Numbered from the stretch's first letter, positions 44,985-55,075 are shown. The stretch: 64,000 nt of DNA from Chloroflexota bacterium (GCA_021779955.1 JAJXZS010000050.1:124001-188000); one strand, 5' to 3'. The notes: generated by a model from the letters alone, not told the origin. Program-made: numbers and translations.

Positions 44985-45518
44985 ATCGGTAGACCGGATA
45001 TAAAATTATAGTTATTCTCGAAATTGTCTGTTTAAGTCCGTTATATTTTTCTGGCTTCAATTTACAGAGAAAAAGTTGCGTAATCTGGCAACTAGCAATT
45101 TCTCCACTAGTGGAGTTATTAAATAACTTAGTAGATAATTATCGTGTCTACACATCTTCATTCTGCAAATAAACCCTATTACAGCCGGTTTGCGCTTTGA
45201 ATACGCAATAATTACTGCGCTAGAAAAAGTCATACTAAATGACAATCCAGATCCATATTTTTGCGCATTATGTTATTCAAATTATCACTTCAGAAATTTC
45301 ACTCTCAAACTAACACATAAGTCAATTTCATCCATGGTTGAATTAGGAAAGTTTCGCCTAGTTATTATAGAGACGGCTTTTTTCAGTCATCTGTGCCGCG
45401 GAGAATATTTTTCAACTATAGATATAAAGTCTACATTCCATGGATTTTCTAAATGCCTGGCCTTCAATAAACACTGCTTCTTTGAAAAATAGAAGAAATA
45501 GCATGCTTTCCATTCGAC
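44985..45518. other. Intergenic region between the metallopeptidase and drmC
   Basis: 534 AT-rich bases. It holds the right copy of the palindrome (CTCCACTAGTGGAG, 45102-45115) and of the 12-mer (45146-45157). An open frame at 45190-45492 has no ribosome site and no recognisable protein features, so it is not called. Confidence 0.5.
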
Positions 45519-46343
45519 TCAAATAGGTATTTTCTTTAGAATAGAATTCACGATTAAATTATTGAACAAATCTGTGATTTGCTTCCCAATCAATTTATCC
45601 TTTATAAGCACTCCCATTTCCATATTTAGGTCCATGGCGTAATCAGTCAGATTGGCACTTGAGATAAATACCTTTTCATGATCTGCAACACCTATTTTGG
45701 CATGCAAAGAGCCAAATTTTCCATCTGAAGCATGTGGGCGATTCTCGATTGGCCAGGTATAAAACGATGCAAGCTTGAAGATGCTTTCTGAAAACGCGCT
45801 TAATCCTGAGAAAGATAACTTTCCTTGACTGCCGTTAGAATCTTCCAGACAAATAATCACGTTCACGTTTCTGCGGATTGCGTTTTCAATTGCATCAGTA
45901 ATGGGTTGGGCTTTATAGACCGCAAAGCTCACTACCAAAAGATGATTTGTTGTTCCATGGATCAGTTCTAACAAAGCTTGATCAGTACGCCGAAAGGTTG
46001 TTGATGAATTCGATGGCCCAGTCCAAATCAATTCCGTTGATGGAAAATAAGAAGTCCTTAAGGTAGCTAAAGAAGATTGAATCGATAAATAGATGCCTAA
46101 GGATGTCAACTCCGGAAAATTATTTACCCAAAAATCTATCAATTTTTGTAACTTGTTCTTAATCTGAGGGCTTTGGATAGACAACAGTAATTTTGACTTC
46201 TGATAGTCTGAAGGAATTTCATTCCAACAATAAACAGTATTCAGTACTTCCTCAACAATCTCTGGCGGTGTATTTTGAACGAAATCAGAAATTAGAAGTA
46301 CTAACGGGCTTTCATCCATGGCTGAAAAATCTGAGGTCATCAT
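45519..46343 (-). CDS. drmC: DrmC, phospholipase-D-like protein of DISARM
   Basis: 274 residues. One clear HKD half-site lies near 213-232: LHAKIGVADHEKVFISSANL, followed by MDLNMEMGVLI. An earlier half-domain contains NHLLVVSFAVYKAQPI. DrmC is the PLD-family member of DISARM and is reported as dispensable for protection in some systems. It overlaps drmB by about 32 bases; a shorter start at 46319 is possible. It is the last gene of the leftward locus. Confidence 0.88.
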   Translation of the reverse strand: MMTSDFSAMDESPLVLLISDFVQNTPPEIVEEVLNTVYCWNEIPSDYQKSKLLLSIQSPQIKNKLQKLIDFWVNNFPELTSLGIYLSIQSSLATLRTSYFPSTELIWTGPSNSSTTFRRTDQALLELIHGTTNHLLVVSFAVYKAQPITDAIENAIRRNVNVIICLEDSNGSQGKLSFSGLSAFSESIFKLASFYTWPIENRPHASDGKFGSLHAKIGVADHEKVFISSANLTDYAMDLNMEMGVLIKDKLIGKQITDLFNNLIVNSILKKIPI

Positions 46344-48183
46344 GGCTCACAGTCGAAACCAGTACTGAGCGATCAAGATAGCGATTACCCTTTTCGCAAG
46401 AAGTTTCAGGCGAGAAAAGACAAGAATGACAGGCTGCTGCATGAACCGTTGATGCGCCATAGAAAGGCATATGTTCAGAGCATGTGGGGTCGGAAGCGCA
46501 TAAACCGCAAGCCTCCAGAGCGGCATCGATATGCCTTTCCAAATTATGGGGTTCTCCCAAACTTACCAAACCACCCAATGTTCCATCGGAATCAGGAGCC
46601 GATGTGTATAAAAGGATTCCTGCCATCGGAACCCCTGGTTGTCCTGGGTTATTTGAATAAATCCGTTCTCGGATACTGGCTTGAGTGTAACCGCACTCCA
46701 TGGCAAATTGGCGCATGAGTGCATGACTAAAAGAATGCAACATGACATAACGCAAGCCAGGAAAGTTTGCTTCTGGATTCTCGATCATTCGGTTCTTGCG
46801 CCATTCAATATGTGCCTGGAAAAACATGGCTTCCCAGCTTTTAACCGCTGGTTGCGCTAACCATTTAAGAATTTCTTCCTCCTTGAATTGGAGAAAGATG
46901 CCTTCTCCGCGCACTTCAATTGCCGGAATCCAATTTGGTTTTTTTCTTGCTATTGGCGAAATTGTCTGGATTTCTTCTTCGTCGCTTTCTGCCATTTCTC
47001 CTGGAGAATCAATCCGCGTGAATCCAGCTAATGCCCTGACTTCCCGCAACCGCTCAACTAGAACGATTCGCGAAAATACTTCCTTGTACTTTTGAGGAGG
47101 CTCTACGGATTTCAATCTAAAATCGGGTGTATGGTTCTGCGATTCAGGAGTCGTAAATGCAGTCCATTCCGGCAACAAAAGGTTGGGGTGGTCGCCATTT
47201 TCACCGGTTGGTAAAATTGATCTTCTTTTATTGATGGCGTTCCATAAATCCGTGAGAGAATACTCAACAAATGCTTTCAGCTTTCCCCACTTTTCCATGT
47301 ACGCTAATTCATCAATCTTTTCCACGCGATTTAGCTCGCCCCAGTTTTCTGCAACCAAATTGTCCAATTTATCCGCTGTGGTGGGAATAGAAATCGTGTT
47401 AAGGACAAACGGAAACCAAATATTGCTGGCGCCGAGCAAGATCGTGCGCACATGGAGATCGCAACCATCTGGGTCGTAATCATGGAGGTGCGGCCGACGT
47501 CCTTTACATATTGGCATCTTCTCCCGGTTCTCTCGTCCAAAAGCCTCGGCTAGTTGCCGTTTTGCCCCACATATATTGCACTCGACATAAAGATCACGAG
47601 CTTCACCAGACGGGCCAAACTCCGATAAAGTCAGGCTTTTGTGATCATATTTGGTCGGGTCAAAGTCATGAACATATTCAACCCAGGGGAAGTCATCCAA
47701 ATGACCATTTTCACAACATACGAGGAAGCGTGCCGGCAAGACTGTTGGTTTGTTCGCACGTTGACAATTAGCATGTTCATAATGCGTTCTATCAGGATGG
47801 TAGTAATCTACCTTCAATTCAAATAACTCGGATTGGGTCGGAGCGAGAATTTGACATGACGGGCAAACCATCCATTGTGGGAAGGTGCTAACAGGCACAC
47901 CAATATGCGCTTCTTTATCGAAGGGGTTTGGTTTTCCGCCTTCATCTGGAACGCTTGGCAGTGAAAGCAGCCGCTGTACCTGATTGCCAAATTGACTTTT
48001 TAGGGCAAAGAGAAGTCGCTCTTCCTGAATTTCACGAACATATTCAGGATCAACAGGCCAATCATCTAGACCAGAAACAATGGCAGAAAGATGGGGTAAA
48101 TCAACAATCGCGCCGACTCCATAGGTGTAGAGTAGCTGAGATGGGTTGAGCTCTCCCACTTTTATATTGTTTGGCTTCGTCAT
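46312..48183 (-). CDS. drmB: DrmB, DUF1998-domain protein of DISARM
   Basis: 623 residues. It begins with the characteristic ELNPSQLLYTYGVGAIVDLP. The C-terminal DUF1998 region has the cysteine-rich CGLCASDPTCSEH and AACHSCLFSPETSCEKGN, which probably bind zinc; a further pair lies in MVCPSCQI. DrmB works with the DrmA helicase as the core DNA-sensing complex. The start overlaps the drmA stop by four bases (ATGA). Confidence 0.93.
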   Translation of the reverse strand: MTKPNNIKVGELNPSQLLYTYGVGAIVDLPHLSAIVSGLDDWPVDPEYVREIQEERLLFALKSQFGNQVQRLLSLPSVPDEGGKPNPFDKEAHIGVPVSTFPQWMVCPSCQILAPTQSELFELKVDYYHPDRTHYEHANCQRANKPTVLPARFLVCCENGHLDDFPWVEYVHDFDPTKYDHKSLTLSEFGPSGEARDLYVECNICGAKRQLAEAFGRENREKMPICKGRRPHLHDYDPDGCDLHVRTILLGASNIWFPFVLNTISIPTTADKLDNLVAENWGELNRVEKIDELAYMEKWGKLKAFVEYSLTDLWNAINKRRSILPTGENGDHPNLLLPEWTAFTTPESQNHTPDFRLKSVEPPQKYKEVFSRIVLVERLREVRALAGFTRIDSPGEMAESDEEEIQTISPIARKKPNWIPAIEVRGEGIFLQFKEEEILKWLAQPAVKSWEAMFFQAHIEWRKNRMIENPEANFPGLRYVMLHSFSHALMRQFAMECGYTQASIRERIYSNNPGQPGVPMAGILLYTSAPDSDGTLGGLVSLGEPHNLERHIDAALEACGLCASDPTCSEHMPFYGASTVHAAACHSCLFSPETSCEKGNRYLDRSVLVSTVSHDDLRFFSHG

Positions 48184-51100
48184 TGGGCAGCCTCCTGTTC
48201 CGGATTTGCCGCAAGGAGGTTGGCAGGAGTCTCAATTTCATAATCATTCAAAATAAGATTTACGGAAGGCTCGACATCCCGTAAAGAGGTAAGGCAGGTA
48301 AAAATATCCCGGTCTTGTTTGTTGGGAGTTTCTAGCAATGGCAATGTTCGCCCATCTCCTTTGCCTTTGTAGCCCAGTTTTGAACCACCTGCAGCCAACT
48401 TTGCAGCTCGAGCAAGCCAGAGGTCAACGCGGCTGTTTAGTTCCTTTCGTACATCCTGCTCGACTTGGGTGCTGCCCGTTACCAAACCTGCTCGGCGACA
48501 GATTTCATCAATCGCCAATTTAACAGTAGGGTGATTACGGTTAATCGATCCAGCGCTTTCGTTACTATTGAAATCGAATCCATAAAGCCGTAGGAAAGAG
48601 ACCAAAAGGGCTGTCAGTCCACGATCAATCGCGCGAGGGGAGAAGGGAGTTACAGACAAGGCTTCAACTTGCTGATATAGTGTGGCATGGTAATGTTCAA
48701 ATCTCTCGTAGTGACTTAAGTCTCTCGGACGCGCCCAGTTATACACGGTTACCACAATACCTGGGTATCGTCGGCCAATGCGACTGGTCGCTTGAATATA
48801 TTCACTTGTGTACTTTGGCTGTCCTGCAACAACCATTAAGCCCAGTCGTGGTACATCAACACCGACGGAGATCATATTTGTGGCTAACAATGTATCAATG
48901 GGGTAACTGGATGAAGCGACTTTCTCACCTGCTTTACGCCTTTTCTTACGTTCTGCATCCCGCAGGGGGTCGAAGGTCGCACCCAGTCGATCCAGGATTT
49001 CCGGAATATCAGTTGCCCCGACGCGCGAGGTTAATTCAGCGATACTGTATGTATCCAGATTACGATTGGTCAAGCCACGTTTTTCCATGTGCCGCAAGCG
49101 TGTACGAATCGCATCATCCAATACTCTACGCAGACCACCCAAGTCGCGCATGGCGTTAAAATACCCCACCAATGTCATATAGGGATCCACCAGAGTGCCA
49201 TATTTTTCGTACAATTGCTGGGCAGCCGAAAGTGTCGCAACGTATGTGCGAATCATAACGACCTTTAATCGTGAGCCTGGGGCACAAATCCCCAAATAAA
49301 TCCGGCCTGGATTGGTTTCATCTGGTGTGCGTTGACGGGAGAAGAAATTATCTTTGATCAACAACCCATTGGGGGGAAAGATATTTGTCTGGCGCAAGTA
49401 AAGACTGTTGATTTGTGCCGGAGCTTTGCGGATGGTTGCGGAAGATGCAATCACTTTTGGGCGTACAGTGTTTCCATTCAGAGTCCATTCGCACATGTTG
49501 TCCACGGCCGTTTCGTATAAACCGACCAGGGTACCAAGAGGGCCATTGATGAGGTGCAATTCATCCTGGATGATCAGATCCGGGGGACGCAAATAACGCC
49601 TAGTCTCGGTTTCTGCCGAGGGCAGCCCAAATACTTTATCCGCTGGATGTGAGTTTTTATCTTCGATATCAGGGGAACGGTAGCCATGGCGACTGCAATA
49701 GCCATTTACTCTGCCAAACAGCATCTGGGATTCGCCTTTCCAGGGCATCTGAGCAAATTTATCGACGGTGGCGATGAGCAGTGAAGGCAACCGGCGGTAG
49801 ACTTCTTCATCTACCACCAGGATTGGTAATCCTTCCCTTTTTGAATTCTTCTGATTGAAAATGCAGGTACTGGATGGGCAATAGACAATCGTGCGGCATG
49901 AGCCGTGTTTGTAGGTTTCCACAACAATGTCGGTGCCGGGGTTAATGGGAGTGCCGCACCAGGGGCAGTTAGTTAACTGATGAGGTGATCCCGAACCTCC
50001 TGTGGCTGTGGATCGGAAATAGCCCGTTTTTCGATATTCTTTGACTATTTCATCGCTATCAGAATTCCAATTTGGGGTGCTACGCTGACCTACCCACAAT
50101 CCTATTCGGAAGGGTTCCGTACCCCATTTTGCCGGATCCTCCCGGCGGATGGACTCGCAGGAGCAAATCAAAGCAGCGGCGCGTTGGAACTGTTGCAAGG
50201 TGAGCAGTCTGAGCGTGTAGCGCATCAGGACAGCCACACCGGAGATGCCATCGTAACCGCTGATCATGCCCTGTAGGCGGCGCATGGCAAGAGTAAATGC
50301 AGTTAAACCTAAATATGCCTCTGTTTTTCCACCACCAGTGGGGAACCAGAGTACATCGGCAATTGCCTGGGTAGGGTGGCTGCGTTCCTGCGAGAGCGGA
50401 TCGGTTAAACCAGGCAGATTTAGTAGGATAAACGCCAACTGGAAGGGATACCAGGTGCGGTTTTGTGCCACATCCAACTCTTCCAAGGTCTTGGCTTCCT
50501 GCCTGCGGATTGATTCTGTATGCAGGGTGTGAATTCTCTGAAGCGCCATGACACGGTTGGTAAAGCGAAATGCTTCGGCGGCTTGCCGACTCTTTGCCAA
50601 TAGAACAATGCCGGCCTGAATACGTTTCAGGTTTTGTTTGCAGGTATCCATGGTTTGCAGGGCAGTTGTGTTGTATGGACCCAAGTTACCCGAGGTTTGC
50701 TCTATTTGGGTTTCCATCCCTTTTATCCAATCCTCGTAAGCGGAAACCAGGGGCATTAAAGCGGGTGCAAGTTCATTATCTGTCAACCCGGAAAGGGTTT
50801 TCATATCCAGAACCAATCCCTCCAGGGCAGGAATCTCGGCGCTGGTGGGAGGTGTGACGCTCGGTAGCTCAAAGTCCGGTGCGATGACGGTTTTCAGCGA
50901 GGTTGCCCGGTCAAACTCTCCAGGTTCAAGTTCGACGTGGACAGCCACGCCATGACCGACGGCGAATTCCACCTGCTCACGATAGAGCATTCCCATGGCG
51001 GTTTCTTCTTCATCTGCATGATTATTTTGCACAGTCCGTCGCCGGCGGAAAATGGCTGCATCATCCGGAGCATTGACGCTCAGCTCAGGTTGAAAGAGCC

Positions 51101-51692
51101 AGGCTGTGTCGCGCAGCTTTTTGGGTTCTTCCTGACCATTGATGAGAAAGAGGGTGATGATCCATTCGCCAATGCGTTTGCGAAATAGCCCATCCAAATA
51201 CACATCAGGATAATGAGAATCGGGAACCCAGCGTTTCATCCGCCCGGGAGCAAGCGTAATTGGAGGAGAGGTCATTTCAACTTGCTTACGTTTCCAGACT
51301 GGACGCGGTTTCGGTAGATCAAGCCCCAATTCCTCGCTGTCCTTTCGCTCATATCTGCCCCAGCGAGCTTTGACCTGGATAGCAGTGGCAGATTCATCCA
51401 CTGTAAAGATCATTCCCATGGTGGACGGTTTCAGCGTAGAATTTCGAATTGTAGGTGGTTCCACGACGCCTTCTTCACCGTCACCATCTGTGAACGCCAG
51501 ATCTTCTTCCTCTTCGGGAATGACGCTTTGACCACGCGGGGCGAGCAAGCCGAGAATGTATCGATCTCGAACGTATGGTTCATCGATAATTTCCTCAGGT
51601 CCACCAGCAGGACCGAGCAGGTCATGTAGGATAAGGTCGTTCAGTTCTGAACGAATTTGGTTTGCGGAAGGTGGCTGCAATGATTCGGACAT
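48180..51692 (-). CDS. drmA: DrmA, helicase of DISARM
   Basis: 1170 residues. The long N-terminal part (1-440) has acidic and beta-rich stretches. Superfamily 2 motifs: Walker A FPTGGGKTEAYLGL near 450-463, DELH near 712 in DLIIQDELHLI, motif III ASSATIRKAP, and motif VI YIQATSRIGRRYPG near 965. The size and motif spacing match DrmA. It loads with DrmB on phage DNA ends. A small gene ends nine bases upstream. Confidence 0.94.
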   Translation of the reverse strand: MSESLQPPSANQIRSELNDLILHDLLGPAGGPEEIIDEPYVRDRYILGLLAPRGQSVIPEEEEDLAFTDGDGEEGVVEPPTIRNSTLKPSTMGMIFTVDESATAIQVKARWGRYERKDSEELGLDLPKPRPVWKRKQVEMTSPPITLAPGRMKRWVPDSHYPDVYLDGLFRKRIGEWIITLFLINGQEEPKKLRDTAWLFQPELSVNAPDDAAIFRRRRTVQNNHADEEETAMGMLYREQVEFAVGHGVAVHVELEPGEFDRATSLKTVIAPDFELPSVTPPTSAEIPALEGLVLDMKTLSGLTDNELAPALMPLVSAYEDWIKGMETQIEQTSGNLGPYNTTALQTMDTCKQNLKRIQAGIVLLAKSRQAAEAFRFTNRVMALQRIHTLHTESIRRQEAKTLEELDVAQNRTWYPFQLAFILLNLPGLTDPLSQERSHPTQAIADVLWFPTGGGKTEAYLGLTAFTLAMRRLQGMISGYDGISGVAVLMRYTLRLLTLQQFQRAAALICSCESIRREDPAKWGTEPFRIGLWVGQRSTPNWNSDSDEIVKEYRKTGYFRSTATGGSGSPHQLTNCPWCGTPINPGTDIVVETYKHGSCRTIVYCPSSTCIFNQKNSKREGLPILVVDEEVYRRLPSLLIATVDKFAQMPWKGESQMLFGRVNGYCSRHGYRSPDIEDKNSHPADKVFGLPSAETETRRYLRPPDLIIQDELHLINGPLGTLVGLYETAVDNMCEWTLNGNTVRPKVIASSATIRKAPAQINSLYLRQTNIFPPNGLLIKDNFFSRQRTPDETNPGRIYLGICAPGSRLKVVMIRTYVATLSAAQQLYEKYGTLVDPYMTLVGYFNAMRDLGGLRRVLDDAIRTRLRHMEKRGLTNRNLDTYSIAELTSRVGATDIPEILDRLGATFDPLRDAERKKRRKAGEKVASSSYPIDTLLATNMISVGVDVPRLGLMVVAGQPKYTSEYIQATSRIGRRYPGIVVTVYNWARPRDLSHYERFEHYHATLYQQVEALSVTPFSPRAIDRGLTALLVSFLRLYGFDFNSNESAGSINRNHPTVKLAIDEICRRAGLVTGSTQVEQDVRKELNSRVDLWLARAAKLAAGGSKLGYKGKGDGRTLPLLETPNKQDRDIFTCLTSLRDVEPSVNLILNDYEIETPANLLAANPEQEAAQ

Positions 51693-51701
51693 ATTGTCCC
51701 C

Positions 51702-52031
51702 CTATTTTTGATTTGGATCTTTAAGAAGGAATTCCCGTTCCCCTATCTTTTGCAAATCCAGTTGAGGAGGGTTACCCTCTGGCCAGGGAGCCAACTTGTT
51801 TTTAATCAGCCACTTTCCTATTTCGACGCTGATTAATTCCCGACAGGATTTGTTCCAGAAGCTGTCTTTATCAATATTGATCTCTATCTTGGGAAATATG
51901 CCATCCAATGCAAGAATGATTGTCTTCCAATCTCGATCAAAATACTGGTCCCGGTCAGAAACGGAAATTTTTATTCCATAACCATTGCCATCAATATGAT
52001 GTTTGCCGTTATTCCAGCACTTGATAATCAC
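51702..52031 (-). CDS. Small unknown protein directly upstream of drmA
   Basis: 109 residues from a GTG preceded by GAAGGAG. Mixed alpha/beta without signal or membrane segments; GNGYGIKISVSDRDQYFDRD and KSCRELISVEIGKWLI are the notable stretches. It sits nine bases before drmA and 50 bases after the DUF262 gene, so it could belong to either. No family recognised. Confidence 0.7.
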   Translation of the reverse strand: MIIKCWNNGKHHIDGNGYGIKISVSDRDQYFDRDWKTIILALDGIFPKIEINIDKDSFWNKSCRELISVEIGKWLIKNKLAPWPEGNPPQLDLQKIGEREFLLKDPNQK

Positions 52032-52081
52032 TTTGACACTCCTTCAAATACTTGATGCTTAGCCAAACCTGCCTATGTGGT

Positions 52082-54079
52082 TCAAACTTGAGACCAAATC
52101 GCTTTCACTGCTTCAAAGAATATCTTTTGACGTTGTTCAACTTTGTCAATTGGGAATACCCCTGTTGGATCGGCAAGGATTGTCGCGTTCCGGAACGGCT
52201 CAGGAAGAAGTTTTGCATCCACCCCAGCAAGGTGGCCAACAAGCAACTCATTCCATATTATGTCACTCGTTTCGTAATCTTCAATCTTGTCCAGATAAAC
52301 ATCATTACCACTGCTAATATTTTGCAGATCCTTTAATAACAATACCATCCCAAGGTAATTGCGAATCTGGTCAAATAAAGCAGAATCGTATACTTGTGTT
52401 TCGGGATCGAGGAATAGTCTTTGATTTGCGTCGTTGTGAGCATAAATATGTTCCAAATGCATGCCATAGCGCTTTCGGCTTGAACGGTTGAACCGTTCTT
52501 CGATCACTTCTGGCGAACCCTGACAATAGCTGGGCTTATCAAGTAGTTCACTCAGCCAATGGTCGATGCGCATTAGGACATACTTACTGAAGTTTGCGCT
52601 GTTGTTCCGTCCATTTTTGAATATTTCGTATGTGAAGATATCTTCAACTTTGCCATTGAATTCTTTGTCCAACCGTTCTTCTTCTTTAAGGGTTTTAATG
52701 ATTAGCTTGTCAAATATGGCTCGGCACTCGGGTTCGGTTTTGTTTCGGAGACTATCGTTTAGACCATAAACCAACCGCTGGAATGTGTTGCTATCATAAA
52801 TTCCCAGAATTCGCAGGATCACATGCAGTTGATCAAATTTGGCAGAGATCGTACGAATTTTCGCTTCGCGTTGAGGGTCATTAAGAGTAATTGCCGACAT
52901 GATCAATAAGTACTGCTGGTTTTGGTCCTGCAACTTGTTATAAAGTAGATGTGGTCGTTCAGGGCTGTAATCAGAGCGCAATTCCTGGTAAAGGGTTGCG
53001 TAATAGTTAATTTCGTTTTTGATGATCTTAAACATTTTTGTGTGGTCGTGGAATTCACCAAAGAATTTGCGCAATTCCGGACGGCGATAGATTTCATAGT
53101 GATAGTCTCGCTCAAAAGAATCGTAGTCATATTCAGTCTTGGCGAACTTTGCCCTGAAATAAATGCGAAAGAAATCATCCAGATTTATACTGGTCTCTGT
53201 GGTGTTCTTCAGCTCTGTTTTGTAAAACAGATCCTGAAGAGCCACCCATATTTGATTGGCTTCTTCTTTTTCATTGGGGGGGAGATTTCCAATGAATTTA
53301 CCTTTTAGAATTTCGTAAGGCTTAAGGCCTAACCCGCGGTCATTGACCACTTCAAATATCATGGCGACGTTGTCCTGCCGCTCGATACGGATTTCAACAA
53401 TAGAAATACGATCGAGAATATAGGTAATGTAATAAGTTAGTTTAGGAAGGTCATAGCCACTGGCATCAATATCTGAACTGAAGTACTTCTCGAAGTATTC
53501 GGAGATTAAAATGAAGTTATCTTTGAGTCGCTTCTGAGTCTCATCAGTTGGTTTAAAATCCGCTCCATCTACCAAAGCCCGCAGTTGAACTTCACGGTTC
53601 GCGTTGAAAATCTTAAAATGGGTTGCTCCACCGAAATCATCCATTTCGAATATCAGCGTTTGCAAGGCGGCAGGTGTAAAAGTCTTTCCTCGAGATTCAG
53701 GTACTGCTTCAACTACTTGCAAGATTCGATACAACTTGATCAGCATGAGCAGGAGTGTGGTCAACCGCTGTTGACCGTCGACGATACCCGTTGCACTGGG
53801 AGATGTGTGGGTTAAGTAAGTGTTCAGGAAATAAGGTTCAAAATTCTCCAATACGTCCTGTTGTATTTCTTTAGGCGAAGATTTTCCCCGCGGACCCAGT
53901 TCAAATCGAACTTCCAGGTCGTTTAGAAGGGTTTTCACCTGCACATCTGTCCATTTGTACTCGCGTTGATAAATATCAATGTAGTAAGACCGCGTTGCAT
54001 TAAATACCATTCTGATGTTCTGATCATGCGGGGTGATCAAATTCCGAACCGTTGCTTGTGATCGATCGGTTTCTGCCAT
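52082..54079 (-). CDS. DUF262/DUF1524-type nuclease, GmrSD-like, nested in DISARM
   Basis: 665 residues; GAGGAGAA precedes the ATG. N-terminal DUF262 domain with DIYQREYKW near 35-43 and the nucleotide-binding IVDGQQRLTTLLLML near 99-113. Helical middle part. The C-terminal HNH-like site is HLEHIYAHND at 541-550 (DUF1524 type). GmrSD and BrxU enzymes of this build are nucleotide-dependent type IV restriction enzymes that cut modified phage DNA. Placed between drmMI and drmA, it would extend the locus to phages with modified DNA that evade methylation-based discrimination. Intact. Confidence 0.87.
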   Translation of the reverse strand: MAETDRSQATVRNLITPHDQNIRMVFNATRSYYIDIYQREYKWTDVQVKTLLNDLEVRFELGPRGKSSPKEIQQDVLENFEPYFLNTYLTHTSPSATGIVDGQQRLTTLLLMLIKLYRILQVVEAVPESRGKTFTPAALQTLIFEMDDFGGATHFKIFNANREVQLRALVDGADFKPTDETQKRLKDNFILISEYFEKYFSSDIDASGYDLPKLTYYITYILDRISIVEIRIERQDNVAMIFEVVNDRGLGLKPYEILKGKFIGNLPPNEKEEANQIWVALQDLFYKTELKNTTETSINLDDFFRIYFRAKFAKTEYDYDSFERDYHYEIYRRPELRKFFGEFHDHTKMFKIIKNEINYYATLYQELRSDYSPERPHLLYNKLQDQNQQYLLIMSAITLNDPQREAKIRTISAKFDQLHVILRILGIYDSNTFQRLVYGLNDSLRNKTEPECRAIFDKLIIKTLKEEERLDKEFNGKVEDIFTYEIFKNGRNNSANFSKYVLMRIDHWLSELLDKPSYCQGSPEVIEERFNRSSRKRYGMHLEHIYAHNDANQRLFLDPETQVYDSALFDQIRNYLGMVLLLKDLQNISSGNDVYLDKIEDYETSDIIWNELLVGHLAGVDAKLLPEPFRNATILADPTGVFPIDKVEQRQKIFFEAVKAIWSQV

Positions 54080-54113
54080 TATCTTCTCCTCAATATTTCA
54101 GCATTTTCTTTAC

Positions 54114-54254
54114 TCAGGTTGTACAATCTTCTTTTGATCGAACCCATCTCCCCGCCTTCCTATTGGCTAGAGCCTTGTCTTGATGCGCAGACTATGTGTG
54201 TTCTTCGATGATATAGCCGACCAAGTACTTGCCATGGCTACCAGTCAACATCAC
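54114..54254 (-). pseudogene. Decayed duplicate of the drmMI 3' tail
   Basis: Read on the minus strand it gives GKYLVGYIIEEHT, a stop, then SAHQDKALANRKAGRW, closely following the drmMI C-terminus GMTLMGFSIEEHTKSVHQG. At DNA level the stretch around 54180-54211 matches 55586-55617 at about 25 of 32 positions. The 5' part of the gene is missing. It lies between the CHAT-like gene and the DUF262 gene, so the cargo at 54.3-55.5 kb is bracketed by two drmMI tails. Confidence 0.55.
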
Positions 54255-54345
54255 GGCGAAACCCTAGAAGAGCTAAGTTGTGGAAAAAGATCAAATTAAG
54301 CAGGTCTTCTATTAGTATTTTTGGGTTGGTTTCAAAGTTGCTCAT
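54238..54345 (-). CDS. 35-residue reading frame coupled to the CHAT-like gene (uncertain)
   Basis: The ATG shares a base with the TAA of the CHAT-like gene (TAATG), and AAGGAG stands six bases upstream. The peptide has an acidic start and an amphipathic or hydrophobic stretch (ILIEDLLNLIFFHNLALLGF) before the stop. It could be a small effector or partner, or the truncated N-terminus of a larger protein cut off where the drmMI tail remnant begins. Confidence 0.35.
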   Translation of the reverse strand: MSNFETNPKILIEDLLNLIFFHNLALLGFRRDVDW

Positions 54346-54965
54346 TAAAGCTCCTTCTTGTTTCCCTTTTGGAATTGGGTCAATTTGATCCCATTATTAT
54401 TCGAATAAGAATAGTAATTCAAATTCAATCTGAAAAGGCGAGTTAACTTCTTCAAATTGCCCACAATATCATCACGTCTGATCTTGATATCACCTGTCTG
54501 ATCGCGAAAACACAAATAATAGAATGTTGACCACATTAGAGCTGCATCATTGAAGGAAATGTCTTCGTATGAACCTACAAGTGATGTACACCCTGTGTTA
54601 TGCAACAGGACATTGGCCAGTACATGATTATGATGGTTTACGACTTTGCAAGAAGATATGAATACTCTTTTCCCTTTTAAAATGTGATCAATTTGAGGAA
54701 AGTGATTAAATGGCAAATCGCCAAATTGAGCCTCAAATGAGTTTTCATCTCCATGAAAAGATAAATGAAGATACCTATAGTTTGATTCAGAAAATTCATT
54801 CATAGCATCACGAAGTTCTGGAAAAGTTTTTACATACTTGTATTTAGGTTTCATCTCATACATTAGTAGGACTTGTTCAATTATGTGACCCACCCTATGT
54901 GTTTCAACATCATCCTCATGCAGGCTTTCAACTATAAATACTTCTGGAACTGTATCTTTTGACAT
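54345..54965 (-). CDS. Small caspase/CHAT-like cysteine protease
   Basis: 206 residues. The dyad is His71 in YLHLSFHGDENSF and Cys106 in KRVFISSCKVV, followed by the CHAT-type tail LANVLLHNTGCTSLVGSYED and DAALMWSTFYYLCF, where family members have ALxxAGAxxVVGTLW and a final FY helix. There is no repeat or sensor domain attached; the N-terminus starts directly with VPEVFIVESL. CHAT proteases are known effectors in gasdermin and CRISPR-linked (Craspase) immunity. Here it lies in cargo between drmMI and the DUF262 nuclease, next to a two-helix membrane protein. The fold call is from motifs only. Confidence 0.68.
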   Translation of the reverse strand: MSKDTVPEVFIVESLHEDDVETHRVGHIIEQVLLMYEMKPKYKYVKTFPELRDAMNEFSESNYRYLHLSFHGDENSFEAQFGDLPFNHFPQIDHILKGKRVFISSCKVVNHHNHVLANVLLHNTGCTSLVGSYEDISFNDAALMWSTFYYLCFRDQTGDIKIRRDDIVGNLKKLTRLFRLNLNYYSYSNNNGIKLTQFQKGNKKEL

Positions 54966-55075
54966 GATTATGGTCCTTGTTACATAATCTTCGCAAACTC
55001 CGGATACCTGCTTTTTTTCTTAAGCTTCTCAAACCAACTTTTGTTCCGGGATATATACAATCAATATGGTCACTC

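Noticed and set aside
45190-45492. 100-residue frame between the metallopeptidase and drmC
   Set aside because: TTG start without a ribosome site and no recognisable composition or motif.
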